NCBI GenBank assembly: GCA_002392275.1
Contig: DGGQ01000185.1
Coordinates: 1-10,538, forward strand
Reading direction: 5' to 3'
DNA from: Treponema sp. UBA3870
GTDB lineage: Bacteria; Spirochaetota; Spirochaetia; Treponematales; Treponemataceae
Length of the DNA stretch: 10,538 nucleotides
The notes under the pieces are model-generated. The model was not told the DNA's origin, did no database searches, and saw only the letters and a list, made by a program, of their open reading frames with translations. Each line of letters begins with the position of its first letter. Positions within the stretch are counted from its first letter, which is position 1. A program made the translations under genes and the position numbers. Positions 8,301 through 10,538 of this stretch are shown here, piece after piece.

Positions 8301-8332
8301 ACACTGGAAAAATTATCAGTTTGCCATTATAA
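5318..8332 (+). CDS. M16C zinc metallopeptidase, presequence protease (PreP/falcilysin) type
   Basis: Enzymes of this family enclose and cut peptides of up to a few tens of residues in a two-part chamber, clearing signal or targeting peptides. The inverted zinc motif HxxEH is at H66-E69-H70 (GVAHIMEH), and the third zinc ligand is probably E163 (VVYNEMKGKYSS), 93 residues later as expected. The substrate-contact region of the C-terminal half is visible at MKGGAYG (855-861). The length of 1004 aa is normal for undivided M16C enzymes. There is no signal peptide or membrane segment, so it is probably cytoplasmic. The ATG shares one base with the fliG stop, and GAGGAG (5304-5309) inside fliG is an ideally placed ribosome site, so translation is likely coupled. 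Any functional tie to FliG is not known to me. Confidence 0.92.
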   Translation: MKKGDLYKGFRVLETVDCVKDCDAPGIWLRHERTGMEVFHVLKNDDENLFAFVFRTPAENSTGVAHIMEHSVLCGSEKYPLRDPFTRLSNQSLATYLNAFTSPDYTAYPSSSLVRADYFNTFSVYADAVFFPLLREEVFLQEGHRIEFDEKSRPSIQGVVYNEMKGKYSSYESVVSENIDKVVFAGTRYVNDSGGDPMEIPSLSYKDFKAFHKKHYGPANCLLFLYGNIPTEDQLDFIDKNVLSRIKNPGRRIKYSSCRVDAELPKKVKIYGPANESETKNSVFCAWKLDFPEIPMKELRMELTFLNNLLWNSDSAPITRALMESGLGDDIAPQTGMTLTLQCHNAVCGLRGADPKDATKIRSVIFGSLEKLCREGLGPNMLERVCMAFDFYNREISRNGGPQGLVMLRRCLRGWVYGEKPWESLELFSDFKKLRDRLRSNPDYLSEMVHRYFLDNKSCTLITAGPSQKWLDTRASTEKKNIARELGILTKETALKKLDRMLSFQKKVEGPEEEKLIPRITLDQLDSKAWDCPTKISEINGIQLFTNTEPTNGIIYFDLCFAIDGLSSAEYRYAGMVAGSCTDVGWKNVSWSEGNDMQLYLTGNIFGHTESHAMPVVNKRNPDADYVGRDWMIVSFAVLEDKIADTLDMVSDMLTTVDYSDSERMMDLVRSAVNSDTSSFASYAGQYALYRSKRKASRSDTLRELWSGLTASYTCMELSHLEPKKVCSIMRSVLKKILKGGSILHITSNADGIRKTKKLLPGFIEKMHLVPLGKRPGVNEKKLLALTELPGEIVNPPSRKKMDADFVDELVLINGTVGTVYSSFASSEYGEKNVSAEYVLCHSLSNSELWDLIRMKGGAYGVRIHPNPLSALTAYGTYRDPKPFESAHVIRQALADSADRVYSDEETEKSIIGRYAVLLDPVVPSEKGEIAFSAVLQGRNISDMKKSVRRLFSVKSRDMHSAAKRFSENASIPDDRFATVIFCPKSLFLPKNKENTGKIISLPL

Positions 8333-8333
8333 T
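8305..8333 (+). promoter_or_regulatory. Promoter over the peptidase stop codon, driving the 74-aa gene
   Basis: A perfect -10 box TATAAT (8328-8333) overlaps the TAA stop of the peptidase gene. TGGAAA (8305-8310, 4/6 to TTGACA) lies exactly 17 nt upstream. The predicted start is about 8340, directly before the left arm of the leader's closing helix at 8344. This gives the small gene its own transcript of about 440 nt, ending at the terminator at 8756-8783. Confidence 0.6.
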
Positions 8334-8339
8334 AGATTA

Positions 8340-8490
8340 GCAACTAGGTAATCTCCGGAAGTTCAGTGTCTGTGGCTTTCTAGGGATTGCCACGAGTTTT
8401 TGGGTCTGAGGATTAAAGGCTTGTTAAACATCGTGCTTTCAAAGTTAACTCTAGGGCCCGAAGTTTCTAGAGGATTACTAGGAGAATATT
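8340..8490 (+). promoter_or_regulatory. Structured 5' leader that may mask the ribosome binding site
   Basis: The leader is about 150 nt long and has no reading frame. CTAG-G-TAATCT (8344-8354) can pair with GGATTACTAG (8472-8481), giving about 10 bp with one bulged G. The right arm covers the first bases of the AGGAG Shine-Dalgarno (8480-8484). Inside are a hairpin GTGGC/GCCAC (8372-8376 with 8389-8393) followed by T5, which could act as a weak attenuator, and a hairpin CTCTAG/CTAGAG (8449-8454 with 8467-8472). This layout resembles a riboswitch, thermosensor or protein-bound autoregulatory leader, but I recognise no known aptamer, and the fold was found by eye. Confidence 0.4.
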
Positions 8491-8715
8491 ATGGGAAGAG
8501 ATGATAGTGCTGAGAAACTTTTGTCAATGATTAGGCAGCTCGTGTCCGATGTGCAGGGTGCGCCTTTTCCTGGTCAGAACTTTGAGCCGGAGCTGTATTC
8601 AATCTGGTACGAGCATGTCCAAAGAAATGCCCAGGAATGTTTTGAATTCCTTGACGAAAACTTTCCCGCAGACAAGGAAGGCATAAACAAAACTATCCAG
8701 AAAATGTTTAAATAG
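8491..8715 (+). CDS. Small acidic protein of unknown function (74 aa)
   Basis: I do not recognise this protein. It is 74 residues, without signal peptide, membrane segment or cysteine pair. The N-terminal part (about 3-22) looks helical and amphipathic (EKLLSMIRQLVSDVQ). A Pro/Gly turn follows (APFPGQNFEP), then an aromatic-rich segment (ELYSIWYEHVQ) and a second helix-like part (CFEFLDENFP). The start is supported by AGGAG six bases upstream. It has its own promoter, a structured leader and a downstream terminator, so it looks like a separately regulated single-gene unit, which argues for it being real despite its size. Confidence 0.75.
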   Translation: MGRDDSAEKLLSMIRQLVSDVQGAPFPGQNFEPELYSIWYEHVQRNAQECFEFLDENFPADKEGINKTIQKMFK

Positions 8716-8755
8716 TCTGTTGTTACTGCCGAAAATACAAGATAGGGAAGGGGTG

Positions 8756-8783
8756 CGGGAGTATTTTAAATTCCCGTCTTTTT
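8756..8783 (+). terminator. Rho-independent terminator after the 74-aa gene
   Basis: CGGGAG (8756-8761) pairs with TTCCCG (8771-8776) with one G-T wobble around a 9-nt loop, followed by TCTTTTT. It ends only 24 nt before the next start codon, leaving no obvious space for a full promoter between them. Confidence 0.7.
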
Positions 8784-8807
8784 CATTTGTATTTTTGGTG
8801 GGAACGT

Positions 8808-9986
8808 ATGGCAAGTCAAAAAATTAATCGAAATGAACGATACATGCTCAAAGGCCGTCTTAGGAGGGAAGGTTTTGACCACTGGCGGCTGGTCACATCG
8901 GGCACAAGCTCTGTGACTGGAGAGGAGCGTGTATTTTTTATTGAGTTTTATGTGGTGAATCCTTCAATCTCACCGGACGAGTGCATTCTTGGATTCAAAA
9001 ACCGTTCGCAGATTTCCGAAGAGGATTTGCATTCCGCCCTTGCGGGTACCCTTTCGGCAAGGGATGTCGAGGCGGAAAAATATGTCCAGCCAAGTTTCGT
9101 CATGGTCAAGGCCGGAATTTTCAAGCAGAACGGCAAACAGATGAACAACTATTTTCCATCAAAATTTATAAGTCTAGGTGGCGCGGAACTTCTTTTTAAG
9201 GTCGGCTCCAACGAGTCAAACACATGTGTGCTTACCACCAGCTCCACCTATGGAAGCGTCACTGTCAGCGACAGCGATATTGCCGAGCATCCGGAGCTTT
9301 TGTGTCAGTCCGGATCCATGTCATGGAATCTGCATTACGAAAAGGAAATCACTTTCCCCGACTACAGGAATTCTCAAATCTGCTGGGCGGTTCCGGGCGC
9401 GAAAACTTCGGTCGAAGGAAAGATTGTTTTTGACGGCGAAGAATTTGTTGTGACACCAAAAAAATCAAACGGATATTTTGAGGTCTACTGGGGAAAGACT
9501 CATCTTGACCAATATTACCACATGAGCGGTTCTAGAATGTTCAGCCTCAACACTGGAAAGCCCCTTGAAAATTCGTGCTTCACAGTGAAGGGTACATGCG
9601 ACGGCGTGGTTGCGGTCATGGTCTCGGTGGAGGGAAGAAAATATTGCTTCTCCGTGGACCAAGCAAAAAAGCTGGAACTTACATACGAGTTTACCGAAAT
9701 CCCGGACGAGGACGAGGACGATGTAAAATTCCATTGGTCCGTCAGCATTAGCGACAAAAAATATGTGGTGGATATCGATGGATTCTGCAACGACAAGGCC
9801 ATGTTCCTGCGAGACTACGAATGTCCCGAGGGAAAGCGAAAGGTCCTCAGGGTTGCGGGAGCTGGAACCGGAACTGGGGAGCTTAAGGTGTTCAAAAAAA
9901 TAAAGAAAGCCCTGGAGCAGATTGAGTATGCCAGAATCGAAAACATGGTCTGCGAGTATGGCGGAATCGAGTTCCCTGAAATTTAG
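8808..9986 (+). CDS. Tocopherol-cyclase-like / lipocalin-like family protein (392 aa)
   Basis: The layout matches what I recall of a family of about 350-400 aa in gut bacteria annotated as tocopherol cyclase-like, whose biochemical role is unknown. Signature stretches are EGFDHW (21-26), EERVFFIEFYVVNP (39-52), FVMVKAGIF (97-105), MSWNLHYEKEI (171-181), VEGKIVFDGEEFVVTPKKSNGY (202-223, typical beta strands) and VCEYGG at the C-terminus (381-386). The family's usual GYADKNWG-type motif is here GYFEVYWG (222-229), so the site is divergent. No signal peptide or membrane helix is visible. An upstream TTG at 8787 would add seven residues, but ATG 8808 has a better, though weak, ribosome site (GGTGGG at 8797-8802). 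No promoter is visible. True tocopherol synthesis is not expected in such an organism; lipid or hydrophobic ligand binding is a guess. Confidence 0.65.
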   Translation: MASQKINRNERYMLKGRLRREGFDHWRLVTSGTSSVTGEERVFFIEFYVVNPSISPDECILGFKNRSQISEEDLHSALAGTLSARDVEAEKYVQPSFVMVKAGIFKQNGKQMNNYFPSKFISLGGAELLFKVGSNESNTCVLTTSSTYGSVTVSDSDIAEHPELLCQSGSMSWNLHYEKEITFPDYRNSQICWAVPGAKTSVEGKIVFDGEEFVVTPKKSNGYFEVYWGKTHLDQYYHMSGSRMFSLNTGKPLENSCFTVKGTCDGVVAVMVSVEGRKYCFSVDQAKKLELTYEFTEIPDEDEDDVKFHWSVSISDKKYVVDIDGFCNDKAMFLRDYECPEGKRKVLRVAGAGTGTGELKVFKKIKKALEQIEYARIENMVCEYGGIEFPEI

Positions 9987-10010
9987 CAGCTGTGTGAATC
10001 CCTGAAAACG

Positions 10011-10042
10011 CCTCCGATTTTTTCGGGGGTTTCTTTGTTTTA
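10011..10042 (+). terminator. Rho-independent terminator before clpB
   Basis: CCTCCGA (10011-10017) pairs with TCGGGGG (10023-10029), 7 bp with one T-G wobble, around a 5-T loop, followed by TTTCTTTGTTTT. It lies 25 nt past the stop of the preceding gene and separates it from clpB. Confidence 0.85.
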
Positions 10043-10064
10043 AAAAACTTCCGTGAATAAAAAT

Positions 10065-10093
10065 TTGCTTTCACAAAAAAATTTTACTATATT
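10065..10093 (+). promoter_or_regulatory. Candidate sigma70-type promoter of clpB
   Basis: TTGCTT (10065-10070) and TATATT (10088-10093) are separated by 17 nt, placing the transcription start near 10100 and giving a 5' UTR of about 44 nt. I see no CIRCE (HrcA) inverted repeat, and no sigma32-like box stands out, so heat control is not evident from this sequence alone. Confidence 0.55.
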
Positions 10094-10143
10094 CAATTTA
10101 AAATGCGGAGCAGATAAGAAATTTTTTTTATGGAGGTGGCGAT

Positions 10144-10538
10144 ATGAATTTTAATCAGATGACTTTAAAAATGCAGTCGGCAATCCAGGAGGCAGATTCC
10201 CTTGCCAGACAGAGGGACCACAGCGAGATTGGATGCGAGCATCTTCTTTACGCAATGCTGGGCCAGAAGGACGGAATGATTCTGCCATTGGTCGAAAGCA
10301 TGAACATAAAGCCCCGCGTCATGATTGAAGAAATCGAGAAGGCTCTTGATTCATACCCAAGTGTCAGGGGCGGCGGTGCCCAGACAAATTTTTCACAGGA
10401 CGCACAGAAGGTCATTGCCAAGGCCGAAAAAGAGATGGACTCGTTTGGCGACTTGTATCTTTCCACGGAACATGTTTTTCTTGCCATGACTGAAAGCGAT
10501 GGAAAAGTGGGGGAGATTCTAAAAAAACTTGGGGTGAG
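10144..10538 (+). CDS. clpB: ATP-dependent disaggregase ClpB, N-terminal domain only (cut by window end)
   Basis: ClpB is the hexameric AAA+ unfoldase that rescues aggregated proteins with DnaK. Only 131 codons are present before the window ends. They form the double Clp N-domain: the first repeat at about 4-70 (MQSAIQEADSLARQRDHSEI, then EHLLYAML at 32-39) and the second at about 82-131 (QDAQKVIAKAEKEMDSFGD, then LSTEHVFLAM at 106-115). The start is firmly set by GGAGGTGG (10132-10139) and by agreement with the usual ClpB N-terminus. ClpA or ClpC are alternatives, since their N-domains are related, but MNFNQMTLKMQ and the spacing favour ClpB. The AAA+ modules lie beyond the window. Confidence 0.88.
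   Translation, partial: MNFNQMTLKMQSAIQEADSLARQRDHSEIGCEHLLYAMLGQKDGMILPLVESMNIKPRVMIEEIEKALDSYPSVRGGGAQTNFSQDAQKVIAKAEKEMDSFGDLYLSTEHVFLAMTESDGKVGEILKKLGV

Noticed and set aside
10040..10143. CIRCE element upstream of clpB.
   Set aside because: No TTAGCACTC/GAGTGCTAA-type inverted repeat is present.

Overview
The window looks like a chromosomal segment of a spirochaete, most likely a host-associated Treponema. That is an inference from three things: an oadA-oadB pair encoding a membrane decarboxylase, a divergent FliG paralogue away from any flagellar operon, and a mid-GC coding style with long T-runs between genes. I see no insertion sequence, prophage, CRISPR array, tRNA or rRNA. All six convincing protein genes lie on the + strand.

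Region 1 (1-3276) holds the 3' part of oadA and all of oadB, 15 nt apart. They encode the carboxyltransferase/biotin subunit and the sodium-pumping membrane subunit of oxaloacetate decarboxylase. Two oddities stand out: OadA ends in two biotinyl domains, each with an intact ESMKM lysine site, and OadB carries an N-terminal membrane/signal-like extension.

Region 2 (3277-3821, no convincing protein gene) has two parts. The first, about 3254-3523, looks like a free-standing RNA gene. It has a promoter inside the end of oadB, a possible closing helix, four hairpins and a strong intrinsic terminator. The second is T-rich, with T-tracts spaced about one helical turn apart, and leads into a promoter whose expected start site is only a few bases before the next start codon.

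Region 3 (3822-8332) holds a FliG-family protein with a long charged N-terminal extension, joined by a TGATG stop/start overlap to a 1004-residue M16C zinc metallopeptidase of the presequence-protease type.

Region 4 (8305-8783) is a compact transcription unit. A consensus TATAAT sits over the peptidase stop codon. It is followed by a structured leader whose closing helix covers part of the ribosome binding site, a 74-residue orphan protein, and a terminator.

Region 5 (8808-10042) holds one gene of the tocopherol-cyclase-like/lipocalin-like family and a clear terminator. Region 6 (10065 to the end) holds a promoter and the N-terminal domain of the ClpB disaggregase, cut off by the window edge.

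The most novel candidates are the two structured RNA regions (3289-3523 and 8340-8490). Both start from promoters embedded in the last codons of the gene upstream, and neither matched an RNA family I could recognise. All RNA folding here was done by eye and needs covariation and expression support.
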